Shown here: piece by piece, positions 33,266-44,370 of the stretch
Numbering within the stretch: the stretch's first letter is position 1
How the letters are laid out: every line of letters begins with the position of its first letter
Assembly (NCBI GenBank): GCA_003996215.1
Contig: QJPP01001441.1
Coordinates: 186,001-250,000 of the forward strand
Reading direction: 5' to 3'
DNA length: 64,000 nt
DNA from: Jaltomata sinuosa
Lineage: Eukaryota; Streptophyta; Magnoliopsida; Solanales; Solanaceae
Program-made: the position numbers and the translations under genes
Notes under the pieces: model-generated
Told to the model about the DNA's origin: nothing
Seen by the model: the letters and a program-made list of their open reading frames with translations, nothing else
Databases searched by the model: none

Positions 33266-34445
33266 GTAGGGTGAATGCAAGGAACCTTGTAAAAAGGGAA
33301 TTTGACGTTCTCAATTTTGTCTAACAACAAAATCACTCTCGAAAGTGATTAGTTTTAGCATGAATTTTAAGAAAGTATGGCCGGACTCAGGTATCGAGTT
33401 TTCTACATATCTCAGGTTATATGAGAATTTAGGCCACTTGTAGTTCAAGTCTCTTGACTTCACGCACGATTTTTAAATAATTCAAAGCTATCCCGATTTT
33501 AGATTACGGAGAGACCAGAAAGGTGGGGAATAGGAGGATTGGGGGGAAGTTTGGAATGCAGTCGAGTTTTCAACATAGAGCATGCCTACATATCTAAGAA
33601 CTTAGGAATCAAGCTGCTTGTAGTTTGGCTCAATCGATGGAAAATGGTAATCTCTTATGCTAAGATAACCATTGGCTAAGAATAAGTGACAAATAGATCG
33701 AGTTATGAAAAATAGGCTTGTAATCATCTCAATTACAAATATGGGCCCCTCACATCCATAGATAAGAGCTACATGGACATAATTTTCAAAGCTCTAGGTG
33801 CTTGTCACCCAAAATTGAAGAAAATGGATATTGCTTCCAGCATGAACTCAAGAATACCCTGGATGCAAAACTAAGACCCAAAGGAAAAATACCCACATGC
33901 CTTTTGATAGAGGTGTGGTTTAATAGTGCTGGAAGTCGTCCCTCATCTCGTGTCCAAAGAGTTTGATGCTCATCTTCGGACTATGTTCCAATTTGCTGCT
34001 AAGAAAAAGTTCTATGTTTTACTGCAATCTTTTTGGCGTAGTCCGCACCTATGATTTTATTTTTAGAATATCATCCTCTCGGATGCTCTCAGGAATATCT
34101 CAAAACAAGATGGTTAGTGGTAAAATATTTCCATTATGGAGGGATAGTTTCTTTGTCATACCTCCTCCTCAGACTATCTCCTGGTTCATTAGGAATAAAA
34201 CCAGTATTGTGCGATGTCCTCTGACGTATTCGCACTTATGATTCTGGTTCGATATTTTTATCCTCTCAGATTCTATTGGCAATATCTTAAAACAAGATTA
34301 TTATTTGTAAAGTAATTCAACAAGGAGGCATAGTTTTTTTACCTCATCTTTGTATACGTTGATTCCTGAAGAAGATGCCATTCTTTTTTGTCCCTGTCTC
34401 AGGAAATAACAATTTCTGCGACAGATAGACATGATATCCTTTGTA
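33266..34445 (-). other. Ogre 3' UTR, LTR-proximal part with repeats
   Basis: Non-coding. Two copies of a CCTACATATCTC ... GAATTTAGG ... TTGTAGTT motif lie at about 33400 and 33587, relatives of the three units at 45717-45970 at the other end of the same UTR. A second repeat pair (about 189 bp) occupies 34036-34420. No ORF of interest. Confidence 0.55.
34036..34420. repeat. Tandem repeat, ~189 bp, two copies
   Basis: Copy one starts CGTAGTCCGCACCTATGATT (34036) and copy two CGTATTCGCACTTATGATT (about 34225). Both continue through TCCTCTC(G/A)GAT and CAAAACAAGAT-like words and GAGG(G/C)ATAGTTT. Part of the Ogre 3' UTR. Confidence 0.65.
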
Positions 34446-34450
34446 GCCAT
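34446..34450. repeat. Target-site duplication GCCAT (left, one mismatch)
   Basis: GCCAT precedes the LTR at 34451; GTCAT follows the other LTR at 42548-42552. One C/T difference fits a 5-bp duplication that has since mutated. Confidence 0.65.
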
Positions 34451-35786
34451 TGATGAATTCTCAAATCGTTCTCTCCAATTAGGAGGCCACGACGATCGTG
34501 CAGCAAAACAAAATTTATAACTCCCAACGGATGTCGAGGTCGTACCCAAGGGAACAATGTAGTCGCGATCGAGCTAATAAAGAATAAGAGAAATTTATTC
34601 GAATTCAATTTGCGGACATGGGGAAAACATAGCTAAAAGAGGGGTTTTAGACTACAAGCTAAAAGATAAAAGAAAAATCAAATAAAAGATAGATTGATCA
34701 ATGGCTTTCACCTTGCTTTCGCCAAGCAAGGACAACAAGGGGGAATCGAGAATGGAAATTCAATTCACAAGACTTGAACTTGGTTGACACCTAGGTAGTC
34801 TTGGCTAAAGGTGTAATTGACCGTCTTTCGACCAATCAACACACAACTTGCGTGTTCTCTCGAATCACCACGAGTGAATAATCAACCAAATATTCACTTG
34901 GGTGAATTGGGTTATCTCTAACCCCAACTCTTAGATGGGATTTTCCGGCAACCAAACTATCTCTAGCCTTGGTATAGAGTGAAAATCCCAAATCCACACT
35001 ATCGAATCTTCCCGAATTAGGGAAATCCTCTCTCAAGCAAAAACCCAATTTAGAAAGCTAAGTCAATGTTTGCAACCATTGACTATAAATTCAAGTATGG
35101 AGGATTCAATAGACCCAAATATTCAAACAAGAGCAAAATATATATATGAATTCAATACCCAAACAAGTATTATCTCTAATACAAACCCAAATCTCAAGTC
35201 AAAAAACACACCAATAAAATAGCAATTAAGAACAAAAGTTAAAGATTGGAAACTAAATGTTTTATAATAAATTCCTCTAAATCTTCACTCCTATGGTGTT
35301 GGATGAAGAACTTTCTCCCAAGACTGCTCAAAAGTTCCAAATATTAGCCAAAGATGTGTTTCAAGATGGCGTGGAAGTGTTTTATGTGAATTGGAGTTTC
35401 CAAAAAAGGGAATTTCCAAATCTGCCCCTGCAGCTGCTTTCCTTCTTCGCCTTCGCGTAGTGTCAACCGCGTTCGCGAAGGGTATCAGTCTGGTTGAGCT
35501 TCGCGCACGTGAGTGGTACACCGCATTCGCGAAGCTTCGACTCAGTTGGCCTTCGCGTTCGTGGCTGGGACCCCGCATTCGCGAAGGCATGTGCTGCTGC
35601 CAGCTACTTTCTTCTCTGAATGCCCTCCTTTTGACTTGTTTTCATCTGAATTCATCCCGAACACTTCTAAAACACAAAGACCTGCAAAATAGAAGTAATC
35701 TGTGTCAATTGCATGATTTTTTCACTTTAAACTAGTAAAAGCATAAGCTTAAAGGCTAAATAAGTAGGTAAACTACCGACTTATCA
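34451..35786 (-). repeat. 3' LTR of cargo element (1336 bp)
   Basis: Plus-strand edges TGATGAATTCTC (34451) and CGACTTATCA (35786). Matches 41214-42547 throughout. A TTCGCGAAG-rich block at 35428-35592 sits at the U3 end, and a weak minus-strand TATA-like CATAAAACAC lies near 35380. Confidence 0.9.
35428..35592 (-). promoter_or_regulatory. U3 TTCGCGAA-type palindrome array
   Basis: Repeated (C/A)TTCGCGAAGG/CCTTCGCGT units (about six in 165 bp) in AT-rich surroundings. The partner LTR has a mutated version at 42195-42360, where several CG sites read TG or CA, consistent with methylation-linked decay. Located on the U3 side of the LTR. Confidence 0.5.
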
Positions 35787-35824
35787 AACCCCCAAACTTG
35801 AACTATTACTTGTCCTCAAGCAAC
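35787..35824 (-). other. PPT module of cargo element
   Basis: Minus strand reads GTTCAAGTTTGGGGGTT next to the LTR, preceded by TTGAGGACAAG. It is nearly the same module as at 10484-10522 in the gag-protease element. Extra PPT-like copies lie at 36637-36651 and 36675-36695 (the latter with eleven C on the plus strand). Confidence 0.8.
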
Positions 35825-38248
35825 TTAAAGCTTCCAACTCAAGAGGCATACAACACAAGGGCAAATGACAATACCACAAGCCAAGGAAAACCCATTTCAA
35901 GCACCAAACATGACTTCAGTGGTACTAACGGTTAGTCAATCACATGATAACTTACTCTAAGCATTTTCTTCAATTCAAAACACAAACTCATGATGCAAAG
36001 GCACCATAAGAACAAGCAAGTGACAACAACCAATCCTCAAAATGTGACTCAAACCACTAGCTTACCAAAACATGCTCATTTGACTCATTTTAAGAGTTTA
36101 TCAATGTCACCAACTATCCTAATTCGCATGCCATCACAAGAACGAAAGTCCCAAAAACACATAATGTACAAAGACAATCACAAGGGACAAATACAAACAC
36201 TCAAGCTCACAAGGAAGTTCAAGTGCACATATGTTGAACCATAGGCTTGCCCTTCATGTAAGTCGTCACTAGTGTAGGGTAGCCAAGCTCAGAATCACAA
36301 AGGACTTGTGGGTTACGATGATGGTTAGGGCTAAGGTCAGGATATAATTTGGTTCAAGTGACTACACCTCCCTAATGCTCTTTTCTTTTCGTTTTGAACA
36401 CTGCTCACATTTTTTCCATTTCAACTTCACCTTATTTCTCCCTAACACAACCCAAGATTCTCTTTTTTAACTCATGATCATTCAACTTCTTATATCACCT
36501 TCAGATGGTAGCACCTAGTTTTGCTTTTAATTTTGCTCATAGGATAGAAATTTTTGAACAATTTTCAATTCTTACTTAAGGTTCTACCTTGCACATTGAA
36601 GCGCACTTCTTTTCTTCTCCTCATTTGAACTCATGCACCCCCAAACTTAGGCATTTACCTATGTTATCTTTCTTCCCCCCCCCCCAAACTTAGGCTTTTA
36701 GCCTATATTTTTTTTAAGCAATTAGGGAGGATGGGTGCCAAGATAGAGGTTCCAAAAAGGTCAAGGTCTTAACAAGATGCTAAAAAACGGTCACAAGCTC
36801 AAAGGGGTTCACTAAGATTTGATGTCATTTAGGTGAAGTGTCTATAAAAAAGGGCCTAAGTTCATCTTTCAAGCTCGGTTACACCTAGAATTTCATCTTG
36901 AATCACATTCGGGGCAAGTTCTAGATGACACACATGTACGAGAATTATTCGACTAAACCTCACCACACATGACATGCGAATTATTCAAGAAGGATAAATT
37001 TTTAACTTCCTAAACAGAACAAAGATGAGCTATTTTACATTATCACCACTAATGAGTCAAGAGTCACAAAATGATTAAAAGAGTTGTCACAAAATCACTC
37101 TTTGACATGCATTTTTAACTAAATTTTTGGAAGGGTATGCCTATTTCACTTAACATGCAAGACTAATTCATTGGTACCAAACAAGTCAATTTGTAACCAA
37201 AACCTCAAAAGATGATGATTTTCCTTTAACAATGTCGTCACCCAGTTTATCATTGGGCCAATTCATCTATATAAATTGGCAATGCTACACAAGGTGGATC
37301 AAAGCAAATATCATATTTTTCGGCACATGCGATTCGCATATAACAAAGTGTGTGTCGCACGTGCAACACACAGGCCAAACAGTGGGCCTGTGCAAAGCTC
37401 TTGAATTTCGCACACGTCATTTGCAAACAAATATCCCCCAGCAAGTTCTATCTAGCCTAGCGGGTAATCAGACTTCCCCTGGCCCACAACAACCACATCT
37501 CAACTACAAAATAACAAAAGAAGCTAAAAAGTAAAGAAAACTAAAACTAAACCATCAACTTCTTTCACACAGCATCAAAACCCGACGAGGGTACAAATCC
37601 AGAAGGTACACCCGACAAGGGCACAAACCATATATAAACAAACAAACAAAACAAACCCGACAAGGGAACAATAATATCCAACAAAACAATAAAACAAGCT
37701 CGGTGAGGGAACAATAATAACCATAAGTAAAGCAAGCTAAACTAGAAAGATAGAGCGCGGATCACACGCCACCCCCAACAAAGATTGGGCAGTGCCCTCA
37801 CTGCATCAAAGTAAGGAATAAGTTTGAGGGGGCTCCCTGAGGTGCATCAATCTGAACTGGAGGAAGAGGGAAACTCAAGTATCTCCTCATCCTCATCCTC
37901 ATCATCATCATCTTAGGCTCCTCCCGATCCACAAAAGGACTTCAATTTATCCATCATCTTGTTTAGAAACTTGCTCTTCTTTTTCTCGTGCTCGCTCAAA
38001 TTCTTTTGCTGTTTTTTTGCACTTTTCCTTGCCTGCCGCTAATTAGCTCCAAGCGTGCATTCATTGCACTCAAACGCCTATTAATCAATTTTTGCTCATT
38101 GGCCACTTTGTCCATATGCATCCACTCCCTGAATCTGGCTATAAAGGTGGCGCATGAGATAGGGCCCAGACTGTAGAGCTCCCATAGACTGAGATGATCC
38201 AGATGGAACTGTGAAAGGACCAGCGGGCTCTGTCAAAGACTCTGGAAA
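35825..38248. other. Non-coding 3' region of cargo element
   Basis: 2.4 kb without a credible gene. Contains pyrimidine tracts, the PPT-like repeats noted near 36640-36695, and a stretch (37560-37700) with several copies of a CCCGAC(A/G)AGGG(A/C)ACAA-like phrase. The open frames at 35990-36244 and 37232-37534 have no domain and low-complexity composition. Confidence 0.5.
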
Positions 38249-39155
38249 CTATCCAAAAGATGGAGAAGACACATCAATATTTCTCTTTTTCTGCTTTGCT
38301 TCTGGGGCCCTTTTCAACAATGGGTGGATCATAGTTGCTGGCTTCTTCATAATATCAGTCGGAATCGACAACACCCCAGCATCATAGCATAACTGGGTCA
38401 CTAATAAAGGGAAGAAAAGGCTCTTAGACCTTCCACTAGTTACCTCAGCCATATGATCCACAATATGGAGCCCAACACTCACATCGATGCCATCAATGAG
38501 GGCTACCACCAATAATGCTTGGTCAGGGGTCACAACAGTGTCATGAGAGGATGGTATGATCCTCGCAAAGATAATCGAAAGCCAAGTTTTGGCTTCTGCA
38601 GTGAACTCATATGAATCAACCCCTTTCTGCGAAGTTAACCAATTCAGAGTCACCCCATCATGTAGCTTGTCTACCAACCACTGTTGTCCTTCAGCTTTGT
38701 ATTTTTCAATGTAAACCTCATTGTCAGCATCCGAAAGGTTGTATAGTGCATTGATGATCTCAGGGTTGAAGCTCACTTGGATTTCACCAAATGGTAGTGA
38801 ATAGTGCACCATTTAAATCAGTGATCGAAGCATTGTCATAGAACTCAGTGACCAATGTGTAGTTAGCCATGATAGGTGGAGGATCAAAACATATCCAATC
38901 CCGCTCCACCAACCTCTTGTAGAATTCTGGCACTTTTTTCTCAACTTTGTCCATATTGATTCCTTTCTCCCTAACAAAGGGTTTGGACAATAGCTCATCA
39001 TACCAGCGTTCACATGATGCTAATAGAAACCTATCATGATCGTAGTTCTCCTCCATTTCTACATCCAGAGCATTTTTAACTCTACCATTAGAGGCCATCC
39101 TTTTTATCAAAGTCCCTACAAAACACATGATTATGTTAAAAGTTTTTAAGGACAC
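38249..39155 (-). pseudogene. Plant-transposon-protein-like cargo ORF, one frameshift
   Basis: Two overlapping minus-strand frames (39155-38784 and 38812-38249) join into one protein of about 300 residues, with a frameshift near 38800-38815. The front part has RFLLASCERWYDELLSKPF and KVPEFYKRLVERDW. The rear part has FNPEIINALYNL, TWLSIIFARIIPSSHD and ALLVVALIDGIDVSVG, then a basic tail (KQKKRN). This order resembles proteins annotated in Solanaceae as 'putative plant transposon protein' (Pfam PF20167 from memory). Its biochemical function is unknown to me. No gag zinc knuckle or protease motif is present. It is the longest coding unit of this LTR element, so it is cargo or a replacement for gag rather than a host gene. 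Confidence 0.7.
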
Positions 39156-40189
39156 TTAAAACAATGTATTATGAAGTACTTAGGCTAAAGAAATAGCCGG
39201 AAGAAGTTCCGAGGTGGGCTGTGCATTGCCACTATTTTAACACTGCCAGGACCTGGCCGCGAACGTGAAGAAGGGATTTATTTTTCAAAAAATTTAGCCT
39301 TTACGAATGTGACCAGGTGCCCACAAATGCAAAGGCTATTGCATTGCCCAGATCAGTGCCTCTTTAAGGAATTTTCTCAAACACATGGGAGACAAGAAAT
39401 TTTTTGCTTGATCTCCCAAAGTTTTTGAACCAATAAAAACACCACTTTTTAGTCCCACCATTTAGGAAATAGCCTCAAGCAAATTCACCCAACAATTAAA
39501 CACCATTAGAAGTTGAATTAAAGCAAGAGGAGATCATCCAAAAATGCCATTACCCATTTTCTACCTATCAAGTTGAGAAAGAAGGAAACCCATATCAAAA
39601 TGTAAGAAGGGCGGAGTTCATACCTGATGGATTGCACTTTGTAAATCAATGAGTGGAAGAACTTGATAGATTTTTTTTGTGCCAAAGGAGGGGAGAGTAA
39701 CTTTGTTTTGAGAAGAAAATATTTTGGGGCTTCTAATTTTTGAACGTTTTAACATTACCTGAACTACATGGAAGCTTCGCATTTGCGGCGTCCTGACGCA
39801 TTCACAAAGTCTTGACGTTCAGCTGGCCTTCGCATTCATAGCTGTTCCACGTGTTCGTGAAGGCCTGACGTAAACCTGGTCTTCGTGTTCGCGACCAGTC
39901 CTCCGCGTTCGCGAAGAAGGTGTGCTGGGACAACTTTTAAATTTTTCTTCAGCTTCGTGCCTGCGATGTGCGACGCCTGGTACGATGGGTACTTTGTGAG
40001 GTGCAAAATACACCACGTTCACACATGCCAGTATTTTTGATCAGTTCACTGGTTGCTTGTGCGATGGCATATGCGACGGGCACTCTTCCAGGTGCAAAAG
40101 GCACATTTTTCAGAGGTATTTTTGGTGCTTCTCAACACTTGGTTCCTCTTCTCATTCCTTTGGGAACCTAAAACACACCAAAAAGAAAC
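39156..40189. other. Interior spacer with CpG-rich TTCGCG block
   Basis: About 1 kb upstream of the cargo ORF. 39240-39350 and 39775-40090 carry CTTCGC(A/G)TTCGCGA-like repeats of the same kind as the LTR U3 block of this element. The rest is AT-rich. It could be leftover LTR-type sequence or an internal promoter for the cargo ORF; neither is proven. Confidence 0.45.
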
Positions 40190-41014
40190 AAAAATTGAAG
40201 TAAATCATAAGAACAATGGGTTGCCTCCCATCAAGCACATAATTTAACATCACGGAAGCTACCTCCCCATCGATATCTCCACTTGGAAGATTTGAATCTT
40301 GACACAAACTTGAATTGAATTTCCGGTGACACTCCCGGTGTGAAGGTTTTAACATGAGAAGGCCATTCTCTTGATTTCGCATGGCACACTTTTTAGCCTT
40401 TAAGTGAGAGAGGACACTTTTCCTTCTTTCCACGACAAAATCAAAGTAGGATAGACATTCATCCACCCTCCATCCAAGGTCTTCAAAAATGTTGATTACT
40501 TTGACTCTCATCCATTCAATCTAACTTAAGGTCGAACAAAGGTTGAAGTGGGATTTAGGCGTCTCCACTTTCAAGATTGCCTCATTCATAATGTCCTCAC
40601 TTAGAGATGCTATGACATCATGACCCACACTTAGGGTAGTTGGTTGCAACACCACCTTCAATTCATGATCCTCCCTTGTGTTTTCTTCTTTTTTCACCCT
40701 TGCGTCCACAAAGCATTGCTTTATGGATTGCACATTCTCCTCTTGGGTTTTTTGCGAGGCCAATAGGGTTTGGAGATTTCAATACATGCTTTATTTGCTT
40801 GTGAATTCATGGTCCCTATTAAGGTTACAAGCACCACTAGCAACATTGTTAGTAGAAGAAGGGGGAAGGGGACGATCATCATTGGGGAAATCGCTCTAAT
40901 TTCCATCATGACCACCACACTAATAGCAATTGCGCCCATCATAGGAGGGAAAAAGAGAGTAACTTCCTCTCCTAGGGAAAATTCTACATCTTCATCCAAG
41001 GTGGGGTCCCCCAT
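40190..41014 (-). pseudogene. Unrecognised ORF of cargo element, 5' region
   Basis: From an ATG at 41012-41014 (MGDPTLDEDVEFSLGEE) the minus strand encodes, after frame changes, a run with GRNCY-stop-CGGHDGN. That looks like a damaged CX2C...H zinc-knuckle-like motif. A stretch 40763-40190 then stays in one frame with a single stop at 40521-40523 (SQKTQEENVQSIKQC, then LKVVLQPTTLSVGHDV, then DLGWRVDECLSYFDFVVE). I do not recognise a family. It lies just after the primer site, where gag would be, so it may be a very diverged or replaced gag. Confidence 0.45.
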
Positions 41015-41191
41015 AATAAACACAATATTCGGAAATATAAATTGAAATGAAACTATCACCCTTTTTAACATTCAAATAAGCCATGATGCCATCAACAAAC
41101 AAAAACTAAATAAAAGAAGAACAATTATTCACAAAATTGAACTAGAGTAAGTAAATTCAAATTCTAAACTAAGTCAATATGCCAAATTGTT

Positions 41192-41208
41192 CCCCGGCAA
41201 TGATGCCA
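41192..41208 (-). other. Primer-binding site, decayed tRNA-Asp type
   Basis: Minus strand TGGCATCATTGCCGGGG. Against the tRNA-Asp complement TGGCGCCGTTGCCGGGG there are three differences, all transitions, two of them of the CG-to-CA/TG kind. It lies five bases inside the 5' LTR. Confidence 0.75.
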
Positions 41209-41213
41209 TCTTT

Positions 41214-42547
41214 TTATGAACGCTCAAATCGTGCTCTCTAATTAGGAGGCCGTGGTGATCGTGCAGCAACACAAATTTTATAATTCCCAATGGATGTCAG
41301 GGTCGTACCAAAGGGAATAATGTAGTCACAATTGAGCTAACAAAGAATAAGAGCAACTTATTGGAATTTAATTAGCGGACATAGTGAAAAGATATCTAAA
41401 AGGGGGGTTTTAGACTACAAGCTAAAAGATAAAAGAAAAATCAAATAAAAGATAGATTGATCAATGGCGTTCACCTTGCTTTCGCCAATCAAGGACAACA
41501 AGGGGGAATCGGGAATTAGAATTCAATTCACAAGACTTGCACCCAGTTGACACCTAGGTAGTCTTGGCAAAAGGTGTAATTGACCATTTTTCGACCAACC
41601 AACACACAACTGGCGTGTTCTCTTGAATCACCACGAGTGAACAATAACCAAATATTCACTTGGGTGACTTGGGTTATATCTAACCCCAACTCTTAGATGA
41701 GAGTTTTCGGCAACCAAAATATCTCTAGCCTTGGTTTAGTGTAGAAACCCCAAATCCCCACTATCAAATCTTCTCGAATTAGGGAAATCCTCTCTCAAGC
41801 AAAAACCCAATTTAGAAAGCTAAGTCAATGTTTACAACCATTGACTATAAATTCAAGCATGGAGGATTCAATAGACCTAAATAATCAAACAAGAGCAAAA
41901 TCTATGTATGAATTCAATACCAAACAAGTATCATCTCTAATACAAACCCAAAATCTCAAGTCAACAAACACACCAATAAAATAGCAATTAAGAACAAGAG
42001 TTAAAGATTGGAAACTAAAGGTTTCACAATAAATTCCACCAAATCTTCACTTCTATGGTGTTGGATGAAGAACTTGCTCCCAAGCTTGCTCAAAAGTTCC
42101 AAAGATTAGCCAAAGATGTGTTTCAAGATGGCTTGGAAGTTTTTTATGGTAATTGGGGTTTGCAAAAGTGGGAATTTCCAAATCTTCCCCCGCAAGTACT
42201 TTTCTTCTTCGCCTTCGCGTAGCGTCCACCATATTTGCAAAGCGTATATGTCTGATTGACCTTTGGGCACCCGAGTGGTACACCGTGTTTGTGGATCTTC
42301 AACTCAGTTGGCCTTCGCGTTCGCGGCTGGGACCCCGTGTTCGCAAAGGCATGTGTTGCTGCCAACTACTTGCTTCTCCGAATGGCCTCCTTTTGACTTG
42401 TTTTCATCCGAACTCATCCCGAACACTTCTAAAACACAAAGACCTTCAAAATAGAAGTAAGTCGTGTCAATTGCACTATTTTCCACTTTAAACTAGCAAA
42501 CTCATAATCTTAAAGGTTAAATAAGTAGGTAAATTACCGACTTATCA
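41214..42547 (-). repeat. 5' LTR of cargo element (1334 bp)
   Basis: Matches 34451-35786 from TTATGAACGCTC (41214; TG changed to TT) to CGACTTATCA (42547). Next to the primer site, so the 5' copy. Confidence 0.9.
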
Positions 42548-42552
42548 GTCAT
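42548..42552. repeat. Target-site duplication GTCAT (right)
   Basis: Partner of GCCAT at 34446-34450, one C/T change. Confidence 0.65.
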
Positions 42553-42719
42553 CGAGTAGGATTTCCATTGTGGTGGTTGATCATAATGATTCTTGAATAT
42601 GACAACCTTTGTAGCTATCTACGACACTTTATTGGTGTGACGATCCTCATAACCATGCGTAGTGTTCTCTAATATGATATCCCTTTAGCTATTTGTGACA
42701 ATCTTTCATATATGACCTT

Positions 42720-43330
42720 GGGTATGTCTTGCGCATCCGTATTGACGCCACTTATAGATATACCTTAAATTGTCAAGATTCTGGTAATCTTGTACATCAT
42801 TAAACTTTGGTTAAGAGACGTCTTACAAATGTCCCTCAACTTGTCAGCTTTTAAGTAATCTTGCACATCATTCGACATTAGATAGAGGCGACTTACAAAT
42901 ATCGCTCTAATTGTCAGTGTTTGGGTAATCCTGCGCTTTTATTTGATTTTGGATGTAACGTGACTTACAAATTTCCCTTGCATTTTTATCCCTTTGATAG
43001 TCCTGCACAATATTAATGTGGATATGTCATGGCGTATAGATAACCCTCAGACTGCCAATTTTTGGTTGTCTTGCACATTTATTCAATTTAGATATTGTTG
43101 TGACATTTGATCAACCCTTGAGATATCAACTCTTAAGTGATCTTGCACGCTATCCGGTCTAAGATATCACTGCGTCTTACAGATAACTCTTGGTCTGTCA
43201 ATTTTTGGGCAATCTTGCACACTATCCTATTTCAGACATCGATGTGGCTTACAAATGACCTTTGGCCTATCAACTTTTGGGAAATCCAGTTCATCGTCCA
43301 AATTTGGATGGCATCTTATAGATATCCCTT
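42720..43330. repeat. Tandem array, ~71-bp unit, about 8 copies
   Basis: The phrase (A)ATCTTGCACAT recurs at about 42786, 42857, 42927, 42999, 43067, 43138 and 43211, spacing 68-73 bp, with CTTACAAAT and TTGTCA(A)TTTTTGG words at fixed offsets in each unit. Diverged but clearly tandem. Lies in the 3' UTR of the Ogre pol at 46070-48730. Confidence 0.8.
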
Positions 43331-43432
43331 GGACTATATGCTCTATTCAAATGTGTTAGGAGGCATCATCTGCTCTTCAGGGTGACAAAGGCCCTTGCCA
43401 TACAATCAATATAGTTGTGCCTTTTGATAATC

Positions 43433-44010
43433 AATGCACAAATATCCTTGACGTCAGACTCTGCTGTCACTATATGATTATGGATATAAATTCTCTCAAC
43501 GCCAGACTTTGCCGTCTCTGCGTGATAATGAAATACGAATGCACAAATATCCTCAATGTCAGACTCCATCGTCTATAAGCTATAATGGATATAAATGCAC
43601 TCAACTCTAAACTCTGTCATCTCTGCATGATAACGAATATTAATGCACAAATATCCTTAATTTTGGACCCCACTATCTCAATGTGATAATGGATATAAGT
43701 GTTCTCAATGCCATACTCCACCATATCTACATGATAATGGAAACGAATGCACAAATATCCTCAATATCAAACTCCACCTTCTCTATGTGATAATGGATAT
43801 AAATGTTCTGAATGCCAGAATTTGTCATCTCTGCATGATAATCAAATATAAATGCATAAATATCCTCAGCGTCAGACTCTACCATGTCTACGCAATAATG
43901 CATATAAATGCTCTTAATGCCAAACTTTGTCATCTCTAAGTGATAATGAATATGCATTCACAAATATCCTCAATATTAGACTCCACTGTCTCCATGCGTT
44001 AATGGATATA
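43433..44010. repeat. Tandem array, 104-105-bp unit, about 5.5 copies
   Basis: AATGCACAAATATCCT recurs at 43433, 43538, 43642, 43746, 43851 and about 43952, a period of 104-105 bp. Each unit has two related halves (GTCAGACTC...GTGATAATGGATAT and GCCAGACTTTG...ATGATAATGAATA), so the array arose from a dimer of about 52 bp. Unrelated in sequence to the neighbouring 71-bp array. Confidence 0.85.
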
Positions 44011-44149
44011 AATTTTCTTGTGTTGATCCTACGCATCAAATGTGACTTAGGGATGCCTTTAGATGTCACCCTCTTCGAAATTAGACGGAAAGGAAAATAT
44101 GGTCTTTGCAGCAAACATATATCTGCGACACTTGATGATGATGGCCCTC

Positions 44150-44370
44150 GTAGCATGACCCTTGCAGTATGGTCTTTATGACATAGTACTTGTGACATGG
44201 TCCTTGTAATGTGGTCCTTGTGACATGGTCCTTGTGATGTGGTCCTTGTAACATGGTCCTTCTTATGTGGTCCTTGTGAAATGGTCCTTGTGATATAGTA
44301 CTTGCGAACATGGTCCTCATTATATGGTCCTCATAACATGGTCATAGTGACATGGTCCTCGTGATATACA
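44150..44370. repeat. Minisatellite, ~16-bp unit, about 13 copies
   Basis: Units close to ACATGGTCCTTGTGAT repeated from about 44150 to 44370, with variants (TATGGTCCTC, ATAGTACTTG). Third distinct array in the same UTR. Confidence 0.85.

Larger units (their letters stand above)
34451..42547 (-). mobile_element. Non-autonomous LTR element with plant-transposon-protein-like cargo ORF
   Basis: 8097 bp: 3' LTR 34451-35786, PPT 35787-35802, about 2.4 kb non-coding, ORF 38249-39155, CpG-rich block, second ORF-like region 40190-41014, primer site 41192-41208, 5' LTR 41214-42547, and a 5-bp duplication with one mismatch. There is no recognisable gag core, protease, RT, RNase H or integrase. Primer type, PPT design and 3' non-coding sequence link it to the gag-protease element at 9048-15940, but the coding content is different. 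LTR identity is about 93% by eye over 300 bp. It sits in the 3' UTR of the Ogre element. Confidence 0.85.

Noticed and set aside
37232..37534. 100-codon plus-strand ORF in the cargo element
   Set aside because: Antisense and in the non-coding 3' region; composition without domain signal.
38249..39155. Host protein-coding gene
   Set aside because: It lies between LTRs with a primer site and PPT in the matching orientation and has a frameshift, so it is element cargo.
43433..44010. Regularly spaced repeats as a CRISPR array
   Set aside because: Repeats are head-to-tail diverged units of 104-105 bp with no unique spacers, in a plant retroelement UTR. A satellite-like tandem array explains them.
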